Below are positions 15,714-22,506 of a stretch of 22,506 bases of DNA, piece by piece (position 1 is the stretch's first letter; each line of letters begins with the position of its first letter). The position numbers and the translations under genes are program-made. The stretch covers positions 1 to 22,506 of the forward strand of contig DAAK01000176.1 of the NCBI GenBank assembly GCA_001701075.1, read 5' to 3'. The stretch is from Bacteroidales bacterium GP3. GTDB taxonomy: Bacteria > Bacteroidota > Bacteroidia > Bacteroidales > Muribaculaceae. The notes under the pieces are model-generated. The model had not been told where the DNA came from. It saw only the letters and a program-made list of their open reading frames with translations, and did not search any database.

Positions 15714-16961
15714 TCACTCTGTAAATTCATACACCAGTTTGATATTTTCATCAATAAAGAATCCAAGATTCTCCGCATCATTAATATTGAAATCTGACCA
15801 AACCTTAATTTGAGCCTCTCTTCCATTGCGGTTTGCGAAGAGTGAAAATATACCATCGGAAGCTGATACATCAAGGCGTTGGAATTTGTTGTCGCTGACA
15901 TTTACATATCCAAGATTAATAAGGCCAGAAATATCAATAAGTTCAAGATTACATCCCTGAAGACTAAGTTCATATAGTTTCTTATTCTTTGTAAGAGAGA
16001 TGGATTTTCCTATCTTGGAATAGTCAAGACGCAGGACATTAAGCTTGGAACAATCGGAGAAATCCATTTCACCACAATCTACGGAAGTGACATTTTCCAT
16101 CCTTAAAGTCTCAAGTCGAATGCAGCCAGTCAGGACAGGTGCAGTTTCCAACGGATTATCACCGCATTCGAGATATGTCATTTTTGAGGCTCCGGAGAAG
16201 TCAATTGAGGTTAGTCCACAGTTAATCAGATTCACAGTGTCAAGAGTCTTCACGACATTACTTAAATCAATTGACCCTATTGGGTTCTGATGGATAGCTA
16301 ATACCTCAAGCGGACACGCAGGAAGTTCGATTGAAGCTATCTCATTGAATGAGCACACAAGATTAATGAGGCCGGTACAGCCAGTTAGATCTAATGCTGT
16401 CAGTTGGTTTGCATCGCAATAGAGTTTCTGAATTGTTGAGTTGCCTGCGACAATGAGTTCTGTAAGTTGATTGCGGCTCACGGCAACGATTTTCAGTTCT
16501 TTTAGTCCGCTTAAATCAAGATGTGAAACGCGAGTGTTGACCACCTGCAGATATTCAAGGCTCTTAAGTGCGCTTACATCAAAGTCTCCAAAATATCCAT
16601 CTTCCGCTTTCAGCGATGTGAGTCCTGTGAAATATTCAATTCCAGTTATGTCAGTAATTGCCTCTATGCGCGAGATGTTGATTTCTCCATTGTAAGCAGC
16701 AGCTTGCTCAAGGGAATAATAGCCACTTCCATCACCAAGATTGGCATCAATCCAATCGCGGAAACCTTCGCATGGAATATATTCTTCAGAGAGTAGATTT
16801 GTGGGATCAAATGGCACCACCGGATTGAATACCATTTTCTCTACTTCCTCAACATCATATTTTATCACCTCTCCATTTTTCTTAATGATAGACACTGTCT
16901 GAGCACCAGCGGATAATGTAAATCCTATCCCTAATATTACGGTAAAAATCAGTTTGTTCAT
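15714..16961 (-). CDS. Secreted leucine-rich-repeat protein
   Basis: Exported LRR protein, 415 residues, with a signal peptide (1-20, ending SAGA before QTVS). An N-terminal module SIIKKNGEVIKYDVEEVEKMVF (in two halves of a short beta unit, about 24-45) is common at the start of Bacteroidales secreted proteins. From about residue 95 to 370 irregular leucine-rich repeats of about 20-24 residues run in series, with motifs like LSGLKELKIVAVSRNQLTEL, LDLTGCTGLINLVCSFNEI and NLGYVNVSDNKFQRLDVS, as in internalin- or BspA-type folds. These usually bind proteins. There is no lipobox and no evident T9SS sorting domain at the C-terminus (ending LVYEFTE), so its final location is uncertain. It is the last gene of the 22322-15714 operon, 4 nt after the small secreted protein gene. 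Confidence 0.88.
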   Translation of the reverse strand: MNKLIFTVILGIGFTLSAGAQTVSIIKKNGEVIKYDVEEVEKMVFNPVVPFDPTNLLSEEYIPCEGFRDWIDANLGDGSGYYSLEQAAAYNGEINISRIEAITDITGIEYFTGLTSLKAEDGYFGDFDVSALKSLEYLQVVNTRVSHLDLSGLKELKIVAVSRNQLTELIVAGNSTIQKLYCDANQLTALDLTGCTGLINLVCSFNEIASIELPACPLEVLAIHQNPIGSIDLSNVVKTLDTVNLINCGLTSIDFSGASKMTYLECGDNPLETAPVLTGCIRLETLRMENVTSVDCGEMDFSDCSKLNVLRLDYSKIGKSISLTKNKKLYELSLQGCNLELIDISGLINLGYVNVSDNKFQRLDVSASDGIFSLFANRNGREAQIKVWSDFNINDAENLGFFIDENIKLVYEFTE

Positions 16962-16965
16962 ATTT

Positions 16966-17436
16966 TTAGAAACTTAAGAATTTATATACAAATTTATTAG
17001 TCTTTATTATCAATGGCTCTTTGGGCAGAACGTCATTAGGAAGCCTGAATTCCCCAACTTCGTCGGCACAAGATGAATATACGAGTTGCCCAGTCATGGA
17101 GAAAATCTGCACCAATTCATTACACTGAAGACCGGCTGCCAGAATTTCTGAAGATGAAATACTGAATGAAGTAGACTCTACATTTATATTTTCAACGGCT
17201 GCACCATTAATAAAATCGAAAGTGACAGTAGATGTCATAGGATAACTAATCTGTTTGTGGCCTCCAGTTACGACTAGGTCGGTGTCTGTAAAATTCACTT
17301 CTGGACGCTCGTCAATATAGAAAATAATGTTCTTATCTCCATCGGAAACCTGAATACCAGTCACTTCAGCCGAGGCATTAATAGAAACAAAAAGTGATGT
17401 CAAGAACAGAAATACGCAGTAAAACGACTTTCTCAT
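16966..17436 (-). CDS. Small secreted protein with C-terminal sorting-like domain
   Basis: Small exported protein of 156 residues, function not recognised. It has a signal peptide (1-23, ending NASA). A short beta module follows (IIFYIDERPEVNFTDTDLVVT and ISYPMTSTVTFDF, about 35-75), a pattern seen in many short Bacteroidales secreted proteins. The C-terminal half (SFSISSSEILAAG, then LVQIFSMTGQLVYSS, ending VYKFLSF) has the shape of a T9SS sorting domain, with the typical xIFSMTGQLV strand. Little remains between the signal and the sorting-like part, so it may be a minimal cargo or a co-factor of its operon partners. It lies 33 nt after the Omp28-like gene and 4 nt before the LRR gene. Confidence 0.8.
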   Translation of the reverse strand: MRKSFYCVFLFLTSLFVSINASAEVTGIQVSDGDKNIIFYIDERPEVNFTDTDLVVTGGHKQISYPMTSTVTFDFINGAAVENINVESTSFSISSSEILAAGLQCNELVQIFSMTGQLVYSSCADEVGEFRLPNDVLPKEPLIIKTNKFVYKFLSF

Positions 17437-17469
17437 ATTTTAAAAATCTTTTTATGGTTGGGCATTTGA

Positions 17470-19272
17470 CTATAATATGATTTTCTCTGAGCTTACAGAT
17501 CCATCGGTTCGGATTGTCTTCCTTAGCACAACTCCTCTGACTCCATCAATGGAATAAAGTCGGCGACCTTGGAGGTCGTAGTAATCCGTATGTGAATTGT
17601 CGGAGAAATCAGAGTTGATTGTGTGTACTGCGGAAAATCCATTCCATACTATATCAGAAGACTTAAAAACATTGTCGACGATACAATTGCTGATATCTTG
17701 AGCGTCGTAGTCATGGATAGCTGCGACAATTTCAGTGTTGTTGATATCATCGACGAGTGAGGGGTCGAGCAAACATTCATAGCTGAATTCATCCTCGTCA
17801 TCCCAATTTATGATAGCGCCCCATGTTGAATCGGCAGCACGGACTACATGCTGTTGGTAGTAATTGCCAATTGCACCTTTCTGTCTTATATCGAAAATAT
17901 CGTTTTCGACAAGATAGACACTTAGTCTGGAAGGGGTGTTGCCGAATTCCTTTTCCCGGCCACCTACAACCTTAACACGCAGTTTTTTCAAGTCAGAATC
18001 ATATTCTGCGGTAGCAGAGAAGTCAACAGAGGCCTCTTTCTCGAGGCACCGGTCGACATAAGAAACGAGGTCGGACAGGTCAGCCGGCACAGACATCACA
18101 GGCACACCATTGGAATAAAATGGAGTACGGTCGATCATCATAGCAGGACAGTAGGTGCCATCTTCGCCGTACATCACAAGCATTTCTTCATCAAGCTCAG
18201 AAGTGAAGATATCTGTATAGAATCCTGCATGTCGAGTGCATACGGCTATACGATCTTTATATTGAGGCATCTCAATCAATTCATGAATTTTCTCCGCAGC
18301 ACTGGGACAATTTGAGCATTGTTGAGTAGTGAACTCTTCAATAAAAATACGCTTGAAAAAATCATACTTACAAAGATTGAATTGTGCAATCCAGATATTG
18401 TCGTCGACGTTTTCGTCAGCACCTTCATTAAGGCTCTCGATCTCAATCTTCAATTCTGACCCATTGTTGCGGGTGTCGCCCAATGGCAAATAGTCGACAG
18501 AGAATGTGCCGACGCCACCTGGCGCAAGATCTAAAGGAACATTGCAAAGTTCACCTTTTTGACCATTTTCATAAAATCTTACATTTGCACCAGATACGGA
18601 TCTGCTGCCTTTGTTCTCAAGAGTCAGAGACAGAGTGGAGTAAGAGCTTATTTTCATTCTTGAGGGTACAACGACGTCTTTTATGGCGATATCATACCCT
18701 GGAATATTGTCTGCTTCAATGACGGCAAGAATGCTCAGCACATTAGCCTGCTCAGTCTCTGGAGTGTGCCAGCCATCGCCCTTATTGAGATAGAAACCAT
18801 TTTCATTGTCGCCTTCGACTACAGAAACAGGATAAGAAATATCACTAATGTCGAGAGTATAACCTACAAAAAATTCGTTGGTCTCAATTTCGCATGGTTT
18901 ATCAAAAACCACATCATTCCAACCTTTTTTAGCTATAGCAGCTGTCTCAGCAAGATTCTCACCGTCGAGAGAATATCTAACCCATACTTTGAAATTGTCG
19001 ATATTCAATCTGGATGCTAACCCAGCGTTTACACCACAGACACGTATACCTTTCAGATTTTGGAGCAAATCAGGAGTTATTTTAATAGCTGCAGATATCT
19101 GGCCAGCTTCATCCAAGCCCCATTCGCTTGACTTTGCAATCTCCCTGCCTGAATATCCAAGAGCAATCTGCCCTTCGGCCTGCGCGAAAGCGCAGACCGA
19201 AATAGCAGACATCAAAAGCAATATAAAGCTTTTTTTAAGCAGTGAGAAATAATTATAAGTAAACCAAATCAT
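17470..19272 (-). CDS. Omp28-like thioredoxin-fold protein with T9SS sorting-like C-terminus
   Basis: Exported protein of 600 residues. A signal peptide with a long n-region (1-30, ending CAFA) precedes an N-terminal beta domain (about 35-185) and an Ig/CARDB-like domain (about 193-298, IKDVVVPSRMKISSYSTLSLTLEN). A domain resembling Omp28-related outer-membrane proteins follows, with a thioredoxin-type start FIEEFTTQQCSNCPSAAEK (Cys319-x-x-Cys322) and a distal TYCPAMMIDRTPF block whose Pro376 sits where the thioredoxin cis-proline is expected. The C-terminus (YYDLQGRRLYSI to EKIIL) resembles the sorting domains of its neighbours. Its ATG overlaps the stop codon of the 1017-residue gene (ATGA), implying coupled translation. 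A redox or disulfide role is suggested by CxxC only and is unproven. Confidence 0.85.
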   Translation of the reverse strand: MIWFTYNYFSLLKKSFILLLMSAISVCAFAQAEGQIALGYSGREIAKSSEWGLDEAGQISAAIKITPDLLQNLKGIRVCGVNAGLASRLNIDNFKVWVRYSLDGENLAETAAIAKKGWNDVVFDKPCEIETNEFFVGYTLDISDISYPVSVVEGDNENGFYLNKGDGWHTPETEQANVLSILAVIEADNIPGYDIAIKDVVVPSRMKISSYSTLSLTLENKGSRSVSGANVRFYENGQKGELCNVPLDLAPGGVGTFSVDYLPLGDTRNNGSELKIEIESLNEGADENVDDNIWIAQFNLCKYDFFKRIFIEEFTTQQCSNCPSAAEKIHELIEMPQYKDRIAVCTRHAGFYTDIFTSELDEEMLVMYGEDGTYCPAMMIDRTPFYSNGVPVMSVPADLSDLVSYVDRCLEKEASVDFSATAEYDSDLKKLRVKVVGGREKEFGNTPSRLSVYLVENDIFDIRQKGAIGNYYQQHVVRAADSTWGAIINWDDEDEFSYECLLDPSLVDDINNTEIVAAIHDYDAQDISNCIVDNVFKSSDIVWNGFSAVHTINSDFSDNSHTDYYDLQGRRLYSIDGVRGVVLRKTIRTDGSVSSEKIIL

Positions 19273-22200
19273 TTTGCAATTACTTTTTTATATACCATTG
19301 TACCATCAGATAATGTCAACTTCTCCACAACAATGCCAGTTGGGAGTTCCGACAGGCGGACACCTTGCAAATCATAATATTCACGGGAAACGACATTGTC
19401 AGAAATTTCATTTACGCGAACCGTGTCTTCTCCACCAACAGCCAAATCATCAATGATAAGTACTGATTGCTGACCATCAGCTGTGTGATTATGGAAGGCG
19501 ACACGCACAGTGCGTCCGGCAAAAGCCGAAAGATCGACAGAGACTTTTTCAAATTCAAATTGAGAATGGCCTTCGTCGGTAAATATAGCCTCATATGCCA
19601 TCGGATCACTTCCTTCACCAATAAGAATGTCATAATCGTTGTTATCCTCCTTGGTGTATCGACGCCAGTATTCCAGATAAGGATCTTTTTCGGGCACTGT
19701 GAATTCTGGAGAAACAAGATAGTCGTCAGTGAAGTCGGAGAATACCGTACCTATCATCGCAGAACCAAGCCCTGTTCTTGAGTATGTGCCGGCAACGTCC
19801 GGTTCCCAATAATATTTATCATTATTGTCATCAATTACTTGCCATCCGTCAAATCCATTTTCAAAATCTTCTACGAATGCCATTTTTGAAGAGTCACGGC
19901 CAACAGCTACAACCGGAATTACCAAATCACCAGCGTCTGTAGTGAGGGTCAACTCGTAAGAGAATTCTCCAGGCTTCAGAGGCGAGAAGATGATATCTAT
20001 AGTGCCATTGCTCATGGATGGTATTTCACTATTCATCTCCTCATCAAGTTCAATTGTAAAGTCATCTTTGGAATTGCCCTCGACAAAAGCCATGTTCTTG
20101 TTTGTAAGATTTGCCACCTGAATAGTCTTGATATTAAAACTACCATCGAAAACCTCTCCAAGATCAATCGGAGTCGGTTGCCATACTTCAAATGTTGGAA
20201 TTTCATCCATTAGCTCAAGATTGAGATTGGAAATAGACAATCGGTCAGTGCCATAAGTGACTCCGTCGCCACATTGGAAATATCCCCAAGATATCATATG
20301 AGTTCCTGGCGTGAGATACACTTCATAGGGGTCAGCACTATAATGGCCGGCATAATCATGGCCATGGTAGAAATGAAGATGATATGCATTGTTGTCGATC
20401 ATAGCCACACCATAGTCGGCATTCCAGGCATTGGCTTGAGTGTCGGTCTCACCATCCCATGTGAGTTTGCCGTATTTCCCAGTAGGAACGTTAAAGACAG
20501 CTGTGAGCACCGAGAGAGTCTCCTCATTGTCGGGAACTCCAGCAGTGGAGTTGTAGGCCTTTCCGTCTTCTACGATGAAAGGATATGAATTGTCGGGCAC
20601 AAATATGAACTCACCTTCGTTGACGATGGCAGAATAATCGGGGCTTGGCTCTATATTCACATGGCAGTGGACAGGGAATTCACCGGCTGAAGTGACAACT
20701 ATCACGTCGTCATCATATTCTCCAGGAGCAGTAGCCTTGAACCCAATTGTGACATTGACGCTTTTTTCAGGATTAATTTGCGTAGCATCAACTGAACCAT
20801 AAAATATACCAGCAGATTTGACTTCGGTGATTGAGAGAGGTTCGAAGCCTTCATTGGTAAGGATTGTCTCCTGCACGCTATGCTCTACAGCATCCATTAC
20901 AAGATAGAATCTGCCAAAATCAACGTCTTCATTTTCCAAAGAGCCATCCTGTGCCTTATAGGGATTTACCTTAAGACTCAGTTCTCTAAGCCATGCGCGG
21001 TCATTGCCGAAGACTACACCCTGAGGGAAGATTGCCATGTCCTTGGAATAAGTGAATCTGATTTCATGCTCACCTGCAAGCAGATTTACATGACCTTCGA
21101 CATCACAGATCTGATGCTTTAAGGGAGTACAGAACACCTCATTATCATTTTCGGAGACAATAAATTCATCGCGGGTGCCATAATGAGGGTCATAGAAGCC
21201 GCTCCAATTAAGGACGCCTTTCTCACCCTCGGGGATAGACACGCTCACAATCAGAGAAGACTTGGAATTGTCAATTCCGACATTGCTGCTGACTGCAACT
21301 GGAGCATCAATTATATCTTCTGAGATATACCAAGGATAGTCCATAGAAGTCGTGAATACCATTTTATCTGCACCCTCGGTCACAATCTTGGAATAGTCGG
21401 GATATGCAGAGCCTACGGCAGAAAGGCTGATCACAATATCTTCGCCTTCGCTTTGAATGATTATCTTCCCTTCGTAATTACTGATTTCTTCAGGAGTGAA
21501 AGCTACCGTAATCTCCTTGCTTCCAAGAGCCTCGAGGCTTCCAGACTTCACATTCGCAGAAAATCCATCTCCAATCGTCTTCATCACAAAGTCAGACTCC
21601 TCTGTCCCGGCATTGATAATTGAGAAACAAATGCTACGGCTTTCTCCTATGAAACATTCTCCCAAGTCAAGCTTATAGCTGCTGGGCAAGATATTTACAC
21701 CATCCGCTACTTTATATAGATGGGTATTGAACATTACATCATAGAGATTAGTCTGGTTGAATTCCTCCCAATAGTCATCATATTGGTAGCCAAATGCACC
21801 AAAGCCCGAAGCAGGGGTGAGGACATTGCCGTCAGATTCGCAGTTGATGACAAGTTGCTCGGCATCTTGCCAATATCCTGCGCCGACTGGGCTTCCAGCT
21901 TGGAGGATAATGTAGTCGTCACCTTGTGCGGCAATTACCCCGGTCTCGTCAACACTTTCAAACCATGGATTGGTGTTGATTGTCAGAGTTCCAGCCTTCG
22001 CATTATAATCTCCTTCCACAGGAAGTTGTGCTATGTCGGAAGAAAGATTCACAAGGTTGTAGATTTGGAATTTAGAGTTCTCTGCATCTAATGACAAAAA
22101 TACGGGATAGCTACAAAGCTTACCGCCGGCTCCATAAACATTCTGGTCTTCGTCTGCCTGTGTAAAGTCGAACATTGAATACCCCACAAGAAGATATTCA

Positions 22201-22322
22201 ACCCCGTTTTGTCCAAATGGATTATTGACCTTTAAAGGAGTGCTGTTAAAGGCATATCCACTCGCAACTCCCGATATTAAAACAGAAGCTACGAGTGTCT
22301 TGGCCCAGTAAAATCGTTTCAT
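19269..22322 (-). CDS. Large modular adhesin-like surface protein (ASH-type repeats, cleaved-adhesin-like domain, sorting domain)
   Basis: First gene of a four-gene exported-protein operon; 1017 residues with a signal peptide (about 1-24). Order of parts: an N-terminal beta domain (25-205); an ASH/choice-of-anchor-D-like domain (about 210-305, LDLGECFIGESRSICFSIINAGTEE in two blocks); a beta-sandwich (306-455); a second ASH-like domain (465-557); a second beta-sandwich (558-705) related to the first; a third ASH-like domain (715-808, IDLGEVFDGSFNIKTIQVANL). A choice-of-anchor-J/cleaved-adhesin-like domain follows (815-965, FVEDFENGFDGWQVIDDNN, DDYLVSPEFTVP and LIIDDLAVGG), akin to the gingipain adhesin modules. 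The last ~40 residues (YYDLQGVRLSELPTGI to KKVIAK) resemble a T9SS sorting domain. Probably a surface binding protein; the ligand is unknown. Confidence 0.88.
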   Translation of the reverse strand: MKRFYWAKTLVASVLISGVASGYAFNSTPLKVNNPFGQNGVEYLLVGYSMFDFTQADEDQNVYGAGGKLCSYPVFLSLDAENSKFQIYNLVNLSSDIAQLPVEGDYNAKAGTLTINTNPWFESVDETGVIAAQGDDYIILQAGSPVGAGYWQDAEQLVINCESDGNVLTPASGFGAFGYQYDDYWEEFNQTNLYDVMFNTHLYKVADGVNILPSSYKLDLGECFIGESRSICFSIINAGTEESDFVMKTIGDGFSANVKSGSLEALGSKEITVAFTPEEISNYEGKIIIQSEGEDIVISLSAVGSAYPDYSKIVTEGADKMVFTTSMDYPWYISEDIIDAPVAVSSNVGIDNSKSSLIVSVSIPEGEKGVLNWSGFYDPHYGTRDEFIVSENDNEVFCTPLKHQICDVEGHVNLLAGEHEIRFTYSKDMAIFPQGVVFGNDRAWLRELSLKVNPYKAQDGSLENEDVDFGRFYLVMDAVEHSVQETILTNEGFEPLSITEVKSAGIFYGSVDATQINPEKSVNVTIGFKATAPGEYDDDVIVVTSAGEFPVHCHVNIEPSPDYSAIVNEGEFIFVPDNSYPFIVEDGKAYNSTAGVPDNEETLSVLTAVFNVPTGKYGKLTWDGETDTQANAWNADYGVAMIDNNAYHLHFYHGHDYAGHYSADPYEVYLTPGTHMISWGYFQCGDGVTYGTDRLSISNLNLELMDEIPTFEVWQPTPIDLGEVFDGSFNIKTIQVANLTNKNMAFVEGNSKDDFTIELDEEMNSEIPSMSNGTIDIIFSPLKPGEFSYELTLTTDAGDLVIPVVAVGRDSSKMAFVEDFENGFDGWQVIDDNNDKYYWEPDVAGTYSRTGLGSAMIGTVFSDFTDDYLVSPEFTVPEKDPYLEYWRRYTKEDNNDYDILIGEGSDPMAYEAIFTDEGHSQFEFEKVSVDLSAFAGRTVRVAFHNHTADGQQSVLIIDDLAVGGEDTVRVNEISDNVVSREYYDLQGVRLSELPTGIVVEKLTLSDGTMVYKKVIAK

Positions 22323-22381
22323 ACGATAAATAGATTTGGTTTAATTAAAATATTGTTTTTATGAAAAATCTTTATTCGTTG

Positions 22382-22417
22382 CAAAATTATCCTTGATTTT
22401 GTTTTAGAGAAATCAAA
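22382..22417 (-). promoter_or_regulatory. Promoter of the four-gene exported-protein operon
   Basis: On the minus strand TAATTTTG (22389 to 22382) matches the -7 box TAnnTTTG exactly. The nearest TTTG (22417 to 22414) is 24 nt upstream, slightly longer than the usual spacing, so the -33 element is weak. The leader to the ATG at 22322 is 59 nt and AT-rich. Confidence 0.65.
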
Positions 22418-22424
22418 ATATGAT

Positions 22425-22455
22425 GAATTAGGATTATTCGGGAATGGATTGGGAT
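22425..22455 (-). promoter_or_regulatory. 21-bp-spaced direct repeat (candidate LytTR operator) of the exported-protein operon
   Basis: In the direction of transcription the half-sites are ATCCCAATCC (22455 to 22446) and ATCCTAATTC (22434 to 22425), each one base from ATCCCAATTC and exactly 21 bp apart. The proximal copy ends 35 nt before TAATTTTG, the same distance as at the other two sites, and is likewise followed by ATCA. This is the most regular pair of the three, because both halves match the consensus closely. Confidence 0.75.
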
Positions 22456-22506
22456 AAAGGCTACTCAAAACGCAAATAAAAAAGGACGCATCATAATACG
22501 ACTTAT

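Noticed and set aside
17800..17809. ATCCCAATTT in the Omp28-like gene
   Set aside because: Single copy without a 21-bp partner or promoter, explained by the codons for INWDDE.

Overview
The window looks like a chromosomal segment of a Bacteroidales bacterium, possibly Muribaculaceae. The type IX secretion (T9SS) gene set, secreted proteins ending in Bacteroidetes-type C-terminal sorting domains, and promoters with the Bacteroidetes -7 box TAnnTTTG all point that way. The family-level placement is a guess. No rRNA, tRNA, CRISPR array or intact insertion sequence was seen.

Layout. (1) 88-7220, minus strand: a compact six-gene T9SS/gliding operon read porT-porP-gldK-gldL-gldM-gldN, covering the outer-membrane ring proteins, the proton-driven GldL/GldM motor and their partners. 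(2) 7326-9046, plus strand: a two-gene sugar-acid catabolic operon, 2-keto-3-deoxygluconate kinase and KDPG aldolase. It ends at a 48-bp palindrome. (3) 9280-13774: two divergent secreted proteins, a subtilisin-like S8 protease (minus) and an unrecognised 669-residue multi-repeat surface protein (plus), both ending in sorting-domain-like sequences. (4) 13901-15679, plus strand: a LytS-type histidine kinase and a LytTR response regulator. (5) 15714-22322, minus strand: a four-gene operon of exported proteins: a 1017-residue modular adhesin-like protein, an Omp28-like thioredoxin-fold protein, a small secreted protein and a leucine-rich-repeat protein.

The most interesting signal is in the promoters. 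Three transcription units for exported proteins (the S8 protease, the 669-residue protein and the four-gene operon) carry the same architecture: a roughly 10-bp element, best form ATCCCAATTC, directly repeated with a start-to-start distance of exactly 21 bp. The proximal copy ends exactly 35 nt before the TAnnTTTG box in all three cases. Two 9-10-bp half-sites two helical turns apart is the classic shape of a LytTR-family operator, and a LytTR regulator gene lies between the targets. I infer a local regulon in which this two-component system controls a set of T9SS cargo, while the secretion machine itself, whose promoter region lacks the element, is controlled separately.

The core operon would build the T9SS that exports the sorting-domain proteins of regions 3 and 5. 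The sugar-acid genes appear functionally unrelated.
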